Source: Klebsiella huaxiensis
GTDB lineage: Bacteria > Pseudomonadota > Gammaproteobacteria > Enterobacterales > Enterobacteriaceae
Reading direction: 5' to 3'
Assembly: GCF_003261575.2 (NCBI RefSeq)
Contig: NZ_CP036175.1
Coordinates: 2,666,001 to 2,730,000 of the forward strand
Length of the DNA stretch: 64,000 bases
Shown: positions 51,370 to 60,124 of the stretch, piece after piece
How positions within the stretch are numbered: the stretch's first letter is position 1
Layout of the letters: each line of letters starts with the position of its first letter
Position numbers and translations under genes: made by a program
Notes under the pieces: generated by a model
Seen by the model: the letters and a program-made list of their open reading frames with translations, nothing else
What the model was told of the DNA's origin: nothing
The model's database searches: none

Positions 51370-51810
51370 TTACGGATTCACAAAGGTCCGTTTAACCCGC
51401 TCTGAACGCCTGAAGTAAGGCGCCAGCAGCGCAGCCGCAAGAAGAGGGAACAGAAGCTGGCGCAGTGCCAGGACGTCCGAAATCGGAGAAAAGGCAAAGG
51501 CTTTTATCGCCAACAGGAGCGTTATCAATAGCCAGATAATGTAATGTTTTGGTACACCTTTGCGGCGCTTGAAAAAGGCGATGGTCAGCCATAGCGTGTA
51601 GTACCACATAGCAATTGAGAACGCTAAGGACGCAATCCACAGGGCAAGGTGCTCGGGACTCATATTACTCAGCAATGTATAAGTCTGGGAAGACATCAGG
51701 GCATGAGTAAAAAGAAGTAGCGACAGTGAGGCGCTAAGTAGAGCAACCAGTAGCCATGCCAACGGCGCCAGAAGCCATCCGCCAATACGTTCCACAGAGT
51801 CAGAGGACAT
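51370..51810 (-). CDS. ydgK: DUF2569 membrane protein YdgK
   Basis: The ATG at 51810 (MSSDSVERIG) follows GGGAGTAATA; 146 residues. Four hydrophobic segments and the G-G-W-L-L-A-P-L start are the DUF2569 signature. The function is unknown. It lies upstream of rsxA in the same direction, as in E. coli, and is preceded by an ERIC element. Confidence 0.92.
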   Translation of the reverse strand: MSSDSVERIGGWLLAPLAWLLVALLSASLSLLLFTHALMSSQTYTLLSNMSPEHLALWIASLAFSIAMWYYTLWLTIAFFKRRKGVPKHYIIWLLITLLLAIKAFAFSPISDVLALRQLLFPLLAAALLAPYFRRSERVKRTFVNP

Positions 51811-51835
51811 TATTACTCCCGAATTCAAAGCCAGT

Positions 51836-51962
51836 CATACCTGTCATACTTCAAGTTGCTTATGTGTTGGCTACGCTCGCTCACCCCAGTCACATAGTTA
51901 TCTATGCTCCTGGGGACTTACTCCCTTGCCGCCTTTAAGCAACTCGAATTATTTAAGGTATA
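51836..51962. repeat. ERIC element (127 bp)
   Basis: 127 bases, in the same orientation as and about 90 percent identical to the copy at 15413-15539, with CTCACCCCAGTCACATAG and ATGCTCCTGGGGACTTAC. It lies in the ydgK leader, between cnu and ydgK. Confidence 0.9.
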
Positions 51963-52015
51963 TAAATAAAAGCAGGGCGGGAAGTATAAGCAACTGGCGT
52001 GAATGATTACAGTCT

Positions 52016-52231
52016 TTATTGCACGTAGCGCCAGACGGACTTAGGAACTTCACCGATGTTGAACAATTTGCCGCCGGAAACCAGCTCCGCCCGGCGATGG
52101 TCGGCAGCGCGATACATGTTGACGATCTCTTCGTTATCGGTCAGGGAATAGTTAAGGTGATCAAAAAGTTTTTCCAGACTTTCCAGCGAACTGATTTTAC
52201 GGAATTTTAATAAGTAGTCCTGAACGGTCAT
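52016..52231 (-). CDS. cnu: Hha-family nucleoid protein Cnu (YdgT)
   Basis: The start at MTVQDYLLKF (52231) gives 71 residues, exactly as in E. coli; the longer upstream frame is not homologous. It is an Hha/YmoA-family all-helical protein that binds H-NS and StpA to strengthen silencing. The ending V-P-K-S-V-W-R-Y-V-Q is conserved. Confidence 0.97.
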   Translation of the reverse strand: MTVQDYLLKFRKISSLESLEKLFDHLNYSLTDNEEIVNMYRAADHRRAELVSGGKLFNIGEVPKSVWRYVQ

Positions 52232-52451
52232 TTGCGTATCCATTTTATAATCGGAATAAATAAGTCGAATATTACCAGCTTTCAGTAAACTTGTTCTCAA
52301 CCAACAAGCCTTTACTTTCTCAGGCTGTAAGGAATTATTTCGGTTGTAATTACTGATGACAAGAACAGACGGCGTTCCCGGTGTAATACAAAGAAAATTT
52401 AAGAATATTCCAGAACTGAATCAGGCGCCGGAAGGCGCCTGGGAGAGAAGA

Positions 52452-53822
52452 TTAACGCTGTTCGCCTCGGCTGGCAATAACGTTTTGGTACCAGAAAAAA
52501 CTCTTTTTTCGTTTACGCGCCAGGTTTTGCTGGTGATCGACATAGACGAACCCGTACTGCTTTTTGTAGCCGTTAAGCCAGCTTAAAAGGTCGATAAAGG
52601 ACCAGGGGTAGTAGCCGCGCACGTCAGCACCGAGCGCCAGCGCATTTTCCAGCGCATTAATATGGCTGCTGAGATAGTCAATGCGCGGGTCGTCAACGAC
52701 CTCACCATCAATGATCGGGTCTATTGCGCCCAGTCCGTTCTCAGTAATATAAATCGGAATATCACCATAGCGCTCTTTAACCATCATGATGCCGTCGGTT
52801 AACCCCTGCGGCCAAATCTCCCAGCCCCATTCGGTATAGTTGCTTTGCGGGTTGCGCACAAAGTAAAAGAGCCCATCAACCCCAGGCTCGCCGCCGGTCG
52901 GCTCTTCGGGAGGCTGCGCCGATACAGTTTCACGGCGATAGTAGTTAAGGCCGATAAAGTCACAACGGTTCTCTCGCAGCAGGGCATCGTCGCCAGCCGC
53001 AAACGCCGGGACGCCCCAGAGCGCCTGGGTTTGTTGCAGCAGCGCTTCAGGGTAGCAGCCTTTTAAGACCGGATCGTAAAGCCAGTGGGTGTGGATAGCG
53101 TCCGCCATCTCGGTCGCACGCTTATCTTCTTCGCTGTCGGTTAGCGAGGTGTGAGGTTGCAGGACGTTAACGAAGCCAATCTCGCCTTCAACGCCCATTT
53201 CACGAAAAGCTTTGATAGCCAGCGCATGGGCAATAAATACGTGGTGACAGGCCTGAATGGCGCGCGCCGGGTCACGGACGGCTGGTGGGTGGAGGCCGTT
53301 AATGTAACCGTGGCCGATAAAGACGATGGTTTCGTTAAAGGTGGCCCACAGTTTCACGCGGGAGCCAAAACGTTCGTAACAGAGGCGTGCATACTCAGCG
53401 AAAGCCTCTGCCGTGCTGCGCGTTTCCCAGCCGCCTTCATCCTGCAACGCCTGCGGCAAATCCCAGTGATAGAGGGTTATCATCGGTTCAATATTATGCG
53501 CCAGTAGTTCATCAATCAGATCGCTATAAAATTGAATACCTGCTTCGTTAACTTCACCGCGGCCGTTGGGCAGCAGGCGAGGCCATGAAATAGAGAAGCG
53601 ATAGCTCTGCAAACCCATTTCCGCCATGAGAGCGACGTCTTCGCGAAAGCGATGGTAATGATCGACGGCGATATCACCGGTTGTGCCCTGAAAAGTGGTG
53701 CCTGGGAGGTGGGAATAAATATCCCAAATAGAAGGGCCTTTGCCATCGGCATCGTGTCCGCCTTCAACCTGATAAGCTGCGGTAGCGGCACCCCATAAAA
53801 AGTGTTGCGGAAATCCGGCCAT
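52452..53822 (-). CDS. GH1 6-phospho-beta-glycosidase
   Basis: The ATG at 53822 (MAGFPQHFLW) follows AAGGAG; the frame upstream crosses the promoter. The 456 residues form a GH1 TIM barrel with acid/base Glu164 in T-F-N-E-T and nucleophile Glu361 in I-T-E-N-G. The usual N-E-P is N-E-T here. Ser414, Lys421 and Tyr423 in SWLNGYKKQY match the phosphate-binding S-x6-K-x-Y triad of 6-phospho-beta-glucosidases/galactosidases, so a PTS-phosphorylated beta-glucoside is the likely substrate. No PTS gene is adjacent. A 41-bp palindrome lies in the promoter. It is not at this place in E. coli. Confidence 0.88.
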   Translation of the reverse strand: MAGFPQHFLWGAATAAYQVEGGHDADGKGPSIWDIYSHLPGTTFQGTTGDIAVDHYHRFREDVALMAEMGLQSYRFSISWPRLLPNGRGEVNEAGIQFYSDLIDELLAHNIEPMITLYHWDLPQALQDEGGWETRSTAEAFAEYARLCYERFGSRVKLWATFNETIVFIGHGYINGLHPPAVRDPARAIQACHHVFIAHALAIKAFREMGVEGEIGFVNVLQPHTSLTDSEEDKRATEMADAIHTHWLYDPVLKGCYPEALLQQTQALWGVPAFAAGDDALLRENRCDFIGLNYYRRETVSAQPPEEPTGGEPGVDGLFYFVRNPQSNYTEWGWEIWPQGLTDGIMMVKERYGDIPIYITENGLGAIDPIIDGEVVDDPRIDYLSSHINALENALALGADVRGYYPWSFIDLLSWLNGYKKQYGFVYVDHQQNLARKRKKSFFWYQNVIASRGEQR

Positions 53823-53869
53823 GAAGAAACTCCTTATCGAATGATAAGGTGAGTGTAATGAAAGCATGT

Positions 53870-53910
53870 GCAACTGTGCAACCGGTTTCTGAAACCGGTT
53901 GCACAGTTGC
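53870..53910. promoter_or_regulatory. 41-bp palindrome with AscG-like operators before the GH1 gene
   Basis: Two perfect 20-base arms (53870-53889, 53891-53910) about a single T. Each side contains TGAAACCGGTTGCA or its complement, 13 of 14 positions matching the AscG operator TGAAACCGGTTTCA. On the minus strand a -35 TTGCAC overlaps the arm nearest the gene, with TACACT 18 bases on. Repression by a GalR/LacI-type protein is likely. Confidence 0.7.
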
Positions 53911-53925
53911 GAAGCGGGTCACTGT

Positions 53926-54075
53926 TTATTTAGACAGGGGCTTCGTCTGAACTACATCAATAGACGGTGGAGACTGGTAGTTATCAATATGATGAGCGAT
54001 AACTAAAAGCAGGGCCGAAACGCCCAAAACAATCCAGCCAATAAGTTCAACAATACGATTAAAAACGTTTTCCAT
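53926..54075 (-). CDS. blr: Small membrane protein Blr
   Basis: The ATG at 54075 gives 49 residues. The block N-R-I-V-E-L-I-G-W-I-V-L-G-V-S-A-L-L-L matches E. coli Blr (41 residues), a single-span divisome-associated protein linked to beta-lactam tolerance. The N-terminus is four residues longer than in E. coli and the C-terminus also differs. Position next to cnu and ydgJ is conserved. Confidence 0.9.
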   Translation of the reverse strand: MENVFNRIVELIGWIVLGVSALLLVIAHHIDNYQSPPSIDVVQTKPLSK

Positions 54076-54229
54076 AACTCTAAAGCAAATAATCAAACCA
54101 GGCTGAAATGTTACTAAATGACTGAAGCAACGCAAGCGTTACCTGGCTTCAGTTGCGCAACTGGCGTAAAAACGATCAATCATTCCCCCTGCGTTAGCAT
54201 AAATAATGGCCTGAGACCTATAGTGAATA

Positions 54230-54364
<135 letters not shown>

Positions 54365-54393
54365 ACGTTATTTCTCATTAAAGGAGTTGCAAG

Positions 54394-54513
54394 ATGAGTG
54401 ACGCTATCCGGGTTGGATTAATCGGTTACGGTTATGCGAGCAAAACCTTTCATGCGCCATTAATTAGCTGCACGCCGGGAATTCCCTTTGTAGTTAGGTC
54501 TTTGAATACCTGA
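54394..54513 (+). pseudogene. ydgJ: ydgJ, 5-prime fragment
   Basis: After AAGGAG, 28-30 codons encode the Rossmann start of the oxidoreductase YdgJ (M-S-D-A-I-R-V-G-L-I-G-Y-G-Y-A-S-K-T-F-H then A-P-L-I-S-C-T-P-G). Similarity stops at about 54481; ten unrelated codons and a stop follow. The rest of the ~345-residue gene is missing. The lost part has been replaced by the fimbrial operon. Non-functional. Confidence 0.9.
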
Positions 54514-54921
54514 ACGGGTCCCGTCCTCAGAATAGTTTGTGATCTGGAATCCGACATTTTTTGCGCTGTCCGCTGTTTGATTCGGCATATAGAGCGTGCC
54601 ATCGCTGGAGACATTATCGGTATGAAATGAAGGATGGCCTGTCATTTCACCCTCCATATAAACGCAATCGCGGAAATGTAGCGATAGGGTTGTTTCCCCC
54701 ATAATATCGCCGCTGGCTAGCGATTCGGCGGAGATGGCAGGGAGATCAATTACCGGATTGAGAGACGGCGTCCCTCCGGCTACGGAAATACCTTCGAAGA
54801 CACAGGTCGATTGTATTGCTTCGCCCTCGAAGTTGAGGGTTCCATCATAGGCTATCGCTGATGAAGAGATAAGGTACAGAAGGGCGCCAGATAATCCGCC
54901 CGCGATTTTAATGGTCATCAT
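54460..54921 (-). pseudogene. Fimbrial subunit, 3-prime truncated at the ydgJ junction
   Basis: The 153 residues begin with a signal peptide (MMTIKIAGGLSGALLYLISS), then the FimA/PapG-like pilin start Y-D-G-T-L-N-F-E-G-E and paired Cys at ~40 and ~85. The last residues S-R-R-A-A-N come from antisense ydgJ DNA, so the C-terminal strands (with the conserved penultimate Tyr needed for chaperone and usher donor-strand exchange) are gone. Eighth and last gene of the operon. Probably not assembled. Confidence 0.8.
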
Positions 54922-54949
54922 CGTTAAAATTCCTTTTTATATCCGGGGT

Positions 54950-55537
54950 TCAGAAATAAGTCACTTCGTACCAGGCGGTGCTGGTTATGCGACCTGCGGT
55001 GATGGGTTTGGCTGGATCCAGTTTTCGATAACCAGCGCCGTACATAATAGTGATATCCTCCTGGCCTTGCGGTAACGCAATTATCGATCGGCTATCGGTG
55101 TAACCACTAAAGCTCATGGTGACCCCTGAGCTCGGGGATCCCCATGATGTTTGTTCATACCAGTGTAAAATCTCAATGCCCAGGTTGCCTGCGCCATTAG
55201 CCGTGGTGTTTGTCAGCCGATAATCGTCGTAGATATTATTTGCGTGAAATCCGACAACGATATTTTTCAGGGCTGCGGTCGCTTTGCATCCTTTGAGATA
55301 AATATAAAAACGGCTCACATCTCCGCTGGTCCCGTTGGTTAAGCGGGTAGAAACTTTAGGCAGCAGAATAGTGGCATTGGTCGAGGGCGTTCCCCCTTCC
55401 GCTGCCGCACCTGTTACTGAACAGGTACCATCGCTAATTTTCCCCGAAACGGTGAGGGTGCCATCGTTTGCCCACGTAAGCGGCACGCTTATCAAAAATA
55501 GCGCCCCTGGTAATATCGTCTTCAGTTTTATTCTCAT
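54950..55537 (-). CDS. Fimbrial subunit (minor pilin)
   Basis: The ATG at 55537 (MRIKLKTILP) has AGGGG six bases before it; the ATG at 55543 abuts that SD. The 195 residues comprise a signal peptide to W-A-N-D, a pilin domain with G-T-L-T-V-S-G-K-I-S-D-G-T-C and a second Cys in L-K-G-C, ending A-W-Y-E-V-T-Y-F with the penultimate Tyr. Secreted through the Sec system and assembled by the chaperone-usher pair. Which position it holds in the fibre is not known. Confidence 0.85.
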   Translation of the reverse strand: MRIKLKTILPGALFLISVPLTWANDGTLTVSGKISDGTCSVTGAAAEGGTPSTNATILLPKVSTRLTNGTSGDVSRFYIYLKGCKATAALKNIVVGFHANNIYDDYRLTNTTANGAGNLGIEILHWYEQTSWGSPSSGVTMSFSGYTDSRSIIALPQGQEDITIMYGAGYRKLDPAKPITAGRITSTAWYEVTYF

Positions 55538-55606
55538 TGCCATCCCCTGGTGTATTTCGATGTTATTGTCCGCCAAACAACGGACCGTTTATTGACGAGT
55601 GAACTT

Positions 55607-56746
55607 TTAGTCGTAGGTCACCCAGATATTGACCTTGCCCTTTATGCTGCCGGTGTAGGGTTTCCCATCGCTGGTAATGGCTGCGTATTGAACGTAACGA
55701 GCCGTCAGGGCGAGGGGGGCGGCGGTACGATAGACAGGGAGGCTATTATTCTGCCCGTTGCTCCCATATGCTCCCGCGTCCACAGGAGTACCGTCACCGA
55801 CATGAATACGCTTGCCGTTAAGCAGCATCTCAATCTCCAGCCCCTCAATGCTTTTGCTATCGTCATGTCGATACAGCACGATATTCTGCTGCGCCGAGGT
55901 CTGCGTGCCGCTGTCTTCAAGGCGCAGGCGCAGGTGCGCCACCTGACCGGTACACTCCAGCTGTAGCTCAAAGGGCGTTTGTGCGCCGCGAGCAGGAAGT
56001 TCTTGTTGACTGCGGATCACCCAACGCCCCATCTCCACCTGATACGCTTTTGTTGAGAGCCGACAGGCGGGCGCGATTGGCGTTATGCCACCCAACCCAA
56101 GATTCACGCTACTGCTCTGCGCCGCGCCGGTATCAAGCCAGAGTTGCGACTGCGCGGTCAGTGGCGATATCGCCGTGCCGTATACAACCTCTGCGGTTTT
56201 CACCAGTTCCGCTTTGGCTGACAAGGTGGCGACTTTCCTGGGGTTAAAAATATAGCGACCCGCGCTATCGGTGCTGACCTCCAGGCTGGCACAGGCGCTA
56301 AGCTGGGGCTGGTTTTTCACGCTTTCCCCCTGCGCGGTACGAAAGTGCCAGCGGATCCCGACGCCGGGATTAGTGGTCGGCATCAGTTCATCACCGCCTT
56401 TCACCGTAAGGCACAGTTGCCGGTTAGCGGGATTATCATGCGCGGCGTCGCGTAGTCGGGGCGTTGAGTTACTGATCCCCGAGCCGACACAAGAGAGGGT
56501 GTAATCCGGTAAAAAGGTAGCGTAATCCCATGACCAGAGTCGTGTGCCGTACGGCTGAGCATTATCGACAACCAATGGGATGATCTCGGCAAACGGCAGT
56601 CGGTCAGGCGTGTGGTAGAGGCAGGTCGCCGCCTTCTGGCCCGCACGGTCGCCATCAAACCAGTGAACCTCCTCGCTGATGTTGGCGGCCAGCGCTGGAT
56701 GCGCGCAGATGAGGCCGCTCAGTATTCCGGCGACCGATCGCTTCAC
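55607..56746 (-). CDS. Two-domain fimbrial tip adhesin
   Basis: It starts at GTG 56746, overlapping the chaperone stop (GTGA). The 379 residues are about twice a pilin, with signal peptide (~1-20), an N-terminal lectin-like domain with several Cys (C-L-Y-H, L-S-C-V-G, L-C-L-T-V, L-S-A-C-A), and a C-terminal pilin domain beginning near A-C-R-L-S with L-E-C-T and ending K-V-N-I-W-V-T-Y-D. That size and layout are typical of tip adhesins. The receptor is unknown. Confidence 0.8.
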   Translation of the reverse strand: MKRSVAGILSGLICAHPALAANISEEVHWFDGDRAGQKAATCLYHTPDRLPFAEIIPLVVDNAQPYGTRLWSWDYATFLPDYTLSCVGSGISNSTPRLRDAAHDNPANRQLCLTVKGGDELMPTTNPGVGIRWHFRTAQGESVKNQPQLSACASLEVSTDSAGRYIFNPRKVATLSAKAELVKTAEVVYGTAISPLTAQSQLWLDTGAAQSSSVNLGLGGITPIAPACRLSTKAYQVEMGRWVIRSQQELPARGAQTPFELQLECTGQVAHLRLRLEDSGTQTSAQQNIVLYRHDDSKSIEGLEIEMLLNGKRIHVGDGTPVDAGAYGSNGQNNSLPVYRTAAPLALTARYVQYAAITSDGKPYTGSIKGKVNIWVTYD

Positions 56747-57477
56747 AGCGCCACCTGCTGGGTTAATTCTTCACCTGTGCCGCCATAATCGTGCACCGCG
56801 CTCCACGTCAGCGCGGCCTGGCCTCCGGCAAAGGCTGGCGGGACCTCATAACGCTGACTCCCTTTCGGCGGCGGCATATGGAATTTGTCATTGAGCATCA
56901 CTTCTGCTTTTCCGGCCCGCTTAAGCGCCAGCTTGCCGAAGCTGATGTAGTAGGGGGTGGGATTGCTGGCGATAAGCCAGGTTTTACCACCGCTCTTTTC
57001 CACCTGCCATTTCAGCTGTTTGACGGCACTGCGCGCTTCGTCGCCGTTGAGTCCAGTCGGACGAACGAAAACTTTAATTCGACTACGGATCGCCATGACT
57101 AGCTTATTCCCGCCGTCGCCGGAGGCTTTTGGCGGGATCTCTTGTACCGCCAGCCAGTAAACGGACTCCCGGTCCTGGGGAATGCCGCCGGGGATCACCA
57201 CCAGGCGTAGCTTGCCCTGCTTTTTGCCATCAAGTTGCATCACCGGCGGGGTCAGGACTAGCGGGATGTTATCATCGTTTCCCTGGGTATCCTCCAGCCA
57301 GGACTGCACCATATAGGCCTGAGGCGCGTCGTTAATAATATCTACCGGAGTCTCTTTATCCGTTGCGTACGCGACGATACGGGTCAACATGGGACGCACG
57401 GCGGCCTGTGCCGATGGCATCATGCTGGCGGCAAGAGCCAGCGGAATAAGTGCTTTGAGGATGTGACTCCCTTTCAT
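56743..57477 (-). CDS. Periplasmic fimbrial chaperone
   Basis: The 244 residues begin with a signal peptide to A-Q-A. PapD-like features: the G1-strand motif D-R-E-S-V-Y-W-L-A-V-Q-E-I-P-P (~110) and a subunit-binding Lys/Arg pair at Arg31-type position and Arg133-type R-I-K-V-F-V-R-P. The F1-G1 loop looks short (FGS type). It caps pilins in the periplasm and delivers them to the usher. It lies downstream of the usher, the reverse of most operons. Confidence 0.92.
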   Translation of the reverse strand: MKGSHILKALIPLALAASMMPSAQAAVRPMLTRIVAYATDKETPVDIINDAPQAYMVQSWLEDTQGNDDNIPLVLTPPVMQLDGKKQGKLRLVVIPGGIPQDRESVYWLAVQEIPPKASGDGGNKLVMAIRSRIKVFVRPTGLNGDEARSAVKQLKWQVEKSGGKTWLIASNPTPYYISFGKLALKRAGKAEVMLNDKFHMPPPKGSQRYEVPPAFAGGQAALTWSAVHDYGGTGEELTQQVAL

Positions 57478-57504
57478 GGTCTTTTCCTTGTGATAAGTAC
57501 GACA

Positions 57505-60075
57505 TTACTGACACTGGACTGCGATTTTCTGATACCAGTTATTGGGCTCCAGTTGCGCTCCGCTCGCCACTGGTAGCAGGAAATAGCAGCGCTGGGCGGG
57601 CATATCTCCCCATTGCACGCGCATTTTTTGCTCGCGGTCGGCGGCGATGCCGCTGAGATAGGCTTGGCCTTTATTCCCGACGATCCCTGCTTCATCTTTT
57701 TCACCTTCGACGTAAATTAGCGCGCCGAGCGGAATCGGCTTACGACTGCGGATCTCGACCATTGCCCGGCGACCGACGCGGGTAGCGAAATGCAGCAGAA
57801 CGGCGGCTCCCTGGGTCGGGATAACCTTGCGTGAAGACTCTTTCAGCTCCACGCCTTCGGTTTTGCTGGTATCCAGGGTCAGCGTGTTGTAGCGATATGG
57901 CGTCATATATGAAAGTACCGTGCGCCCCCAGCGGTCGGTATTGGTGCTGCTGTTTCCGCTCACCTGAATGCCTTTTGCATCAGGCGTTTCGATAATGCCG
58001 ATGGTATCGCCCAGCATCGGGGTGAGCAGGATGCCGCCGGAATAGATCACCAGGCCGCCGCTCATGCCCGCGGAGAATTGCATGACGTCGTCGCTGTGCC
58101 CGATAGAACCGTTCACCGAACCGATGCTGCTCCCATAGCCCAACGACAGCGATTCGCTGGTACCACCGCCCGGATCGCGCTGAAGATTGGCGGAATAAGT
58201 CAGGGCGTTGTCCAGCGCGTTGCCGGAATAGCCCAGCGTTTGGCTATACTGGTTCTCCCGGTTGCGTGTCAGGCCGTAATTGAGCGAACCCGCATTGTGT
58301 TGGCGTTTGCCCCAATCAAAGGGGATGCTGACGTTCAGGTTGAGCTGGTTGTCTTTGCTCTGATCACTTTTCGTCCAGCTCCAGGTCAGGGAGACGCTGG
58401 CCGGGCCTATTTGCGTGCCGCCACCAGCAGTGAGGGTGCTGTTTTTCTCCGAGGTGTGGTAGTAGCGGTCCTGGCTTAGGGAAAAATAGAGATTGCCCCA
58501 TGTATTAAGCCCCTGATTGAGATTAATTTCCGTTCGGCTACGTCGGCGACGATTCCAGCCTTCATCACCGTAGGCGTAGCCATTCACCTCCTCATGGTGA
58601 TATCTCTCCATGTAATCGCTGAAGTCCATAAAACCCTGGGAATGATATTGGTGGCCAGCGACCTGAAGATTAGTGTCAGTGGATTCGAAATAGCGGGCGT
58701 AAAGCACTCGTAGTGCGGAACCGTTTTTTTGGGCCTCGTTTTGCCAGGTTTCGCGATAGCGGGCTCCCGCCAGTTCCAGCGAAAAAGCGCCGATAGCACC
58801 GATATTCCATGCCGCACCCGCCGACAGCGACTGGTAGTCTTCCGCGACCAGCGTGGTGGAGAGTAGCGTCAGATGCTCAAAACCGTACTCCAGGCTGCCG
58901 AAACCCAGCCAGGGTTCACCTTCGGCATGACTATTTTGTCGATATTGGCCGACCGCCGCGCTATAGCGCAGCGCACCGGGACGAATCATGGTTGGGAGCG
59001 TGGAATAGGGCACCCGGAACACTTGTCGGCTACCATCAGCCTCTTCAATCGTCACTTCCAGGTCAGCACCCGAACGCGCGCTGGAAAGGTCGTCAATGGC
59101 AAAGGCTCCCGGTGTTACCGTGGTGCTGTAAATTGTTGAGTTTTGCTGGCGGATGGTCACTTTTGCATTGGTACGGGCGATCCCACGGATAACCGGGGAG
59201 AAATCAAACTGATTATCGAGCATCATGCGTTCGGTGGTCGCCAGCGTCACGCCGCGCAGGGGAATATTATTGAGGATTGCACTGCGTGACTGAGTAAAAA
59301 TATCGCCGATGGAGATATGGCCGCGGGCGGCGGCAATGCCCCGATTGAGATAGAGGCTATCGTGATTGGTTTCCCAGCCGTTACCTTCATTTTTACTGAA
59401 GGAGTCGGTACTAAACAGTCGCCAGGGACCGGCCCCGCCCGTGCTGTTCAGGCTAATCCATGCGTTGCGGCTGATTTTTTCATCGTTCTCGCTAACATCT
59501 TTAAGCTGTGATTGGTAGAAGTAGCCACTGTAGCTGGTGCGTAGATTCGCCACGCCATCGTCCCACTCTTTAGGCGAAAGCATCGCGGAATCGATGCGCT
59601 TTACCGCTTCCTGAGGTACCTGAAGAGATAACGTTTGCAGGCTATTATCGTAGCTGACTGTCGATGCTGGAATGCGGGCAGTCACGTCTTCGCACTGGCT
59701 GGAGGTCAGCGTCGCTGGGTCGATATCCCCGTCAGCATCTGCGGAGAGTCGCCAGCCGTTGTACTGTTCGGTGCGTATCCCCAGTTGTTGCAGAAACGCG
59801 GTGGAAAGGCAGGGGACAGTCGTTTTGTTTTGTCTGTCTTCAACAAACAAAATTGAATAACGATCGATAAAGCGATCGTTCAGGGTGAAATCGACCGTTT
59901 TCAGGCCTGGCGTTACCGCATTGCGATAGAGAAAAACTTCAGCCGTTGCTCCGTGCTTATCTTTACGCAAAAACTGGGTCTCATATTCACTGTCGACGGC
60001 CAGCGCGTGGTGAACAGGCGCAACGAATGCGCTGAGAACAAAGCCAGCCGAAAGCTGTTTTCCGTAACCTGTCAC
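57505..60075 (-). CDS. Outer-membrane fimbrial usher
   Basis: The 856 residues comprise a signal peptide, N-terminal chaperone-binding domain (Y-E-T-Q-F-L, L-N-D-R-F-I-D-R-Y with Cys pair), 24-strand barrel with middle plug, and C-terminal domains ending with two Cys (Q-R-C-Y-F-L, I-A-V-Q-C-Q). Family PapC/FimD. The protein is intact. It follows the minor pilin gene by about 49 bases and precedes the chaperone by 27 bases. Confidence 0.95.
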   Translation of the reverse strand: MTGYGKQLSAGFVLSAFVAPVHHALAVDSEYETQFLRKDKHGATAEVFLYRNAVTPGLKTVDFTLNDRFIDRYSILFVEDRQNKTTVPCLSTAFLQQLGIRTEQYNGWRLSADADGDIDPATLTSSQCEDVTARIPASTVSYDNSLQTLSLQVPQEAVKRIDSAMLSPKEWDDGVANLRTSYSGYFYQSQLKDVSENDEKISRNAWISLNSTGGAGPWRLFSTDSFSKNEGNGWETNHDSLYLNRGIAAARGHISIGDIFTQSRSAILNNIPLRGVTLATTERMMLDNQFDFSPVIRGIARTNAKVTIRQQNSTIYSTTVTPGAFAIDDLSSARSGADLEVTIEEADGSRQVFRVPYSTLPTMIRPGALRYSAAVGQYRQNSHAEGEPWLGFGSLEYGFEHLTLLSTTLVAEDYQSLSAGAAWNIGAIGAFSLELAGARYRETWQNEAQKNGSALRVLYARYFESTDTNLQVAGHQYHSQGFMDFSDYMERYHHEEVNGYAYGDEGWNRRRRSRTEINLNQGLNTWGNLYFSLSQDRYYHTSEKNSTLTAGGGTQIGPASVSLTWSWTKSDQSKDNQLNLNVSIPFDWGKRQHNAGSLNYGLTRNRENQYSQTLGYSGNALDNALTYSANLQRDPGGGTSESLSLGYGSSIGSVNGSIGHSDDVMQFSAGMSGGLVIYSGGILLTPMLGDTIGIIETPDAKGIQVSGNSSTNTDRWGRTVLSYMTPYRYNTLTLDTSKTEGVELKESSRKVIPTQGAAVLLHFATRVGRRAMVEIRSRKPIPLGALIYVEGEKDEAGIVGNKGQAYLSGIAADREQKMRVQWGDMPAQRCYFLLPVASGAQLEPNNWYQKIAVQCQ

Positions 60076-60124
60076 GCCATTTCCTTAACTATTTTGTGTT
60101 GTTATCGTGATTTACGCCGCCTGA

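Noticed and set aside
53870..53910. Palindrome read as the blr terminator
   Set aside because: No T run on either side, whereas it matches AscG-type operators and overlaps a -35 of the GH1 gene.
53926..54135. 69-codon version of blr
   Set aside because: The ATG at 54075 gives homology to Blr from near the start; the extra upstream residues match nothing known.
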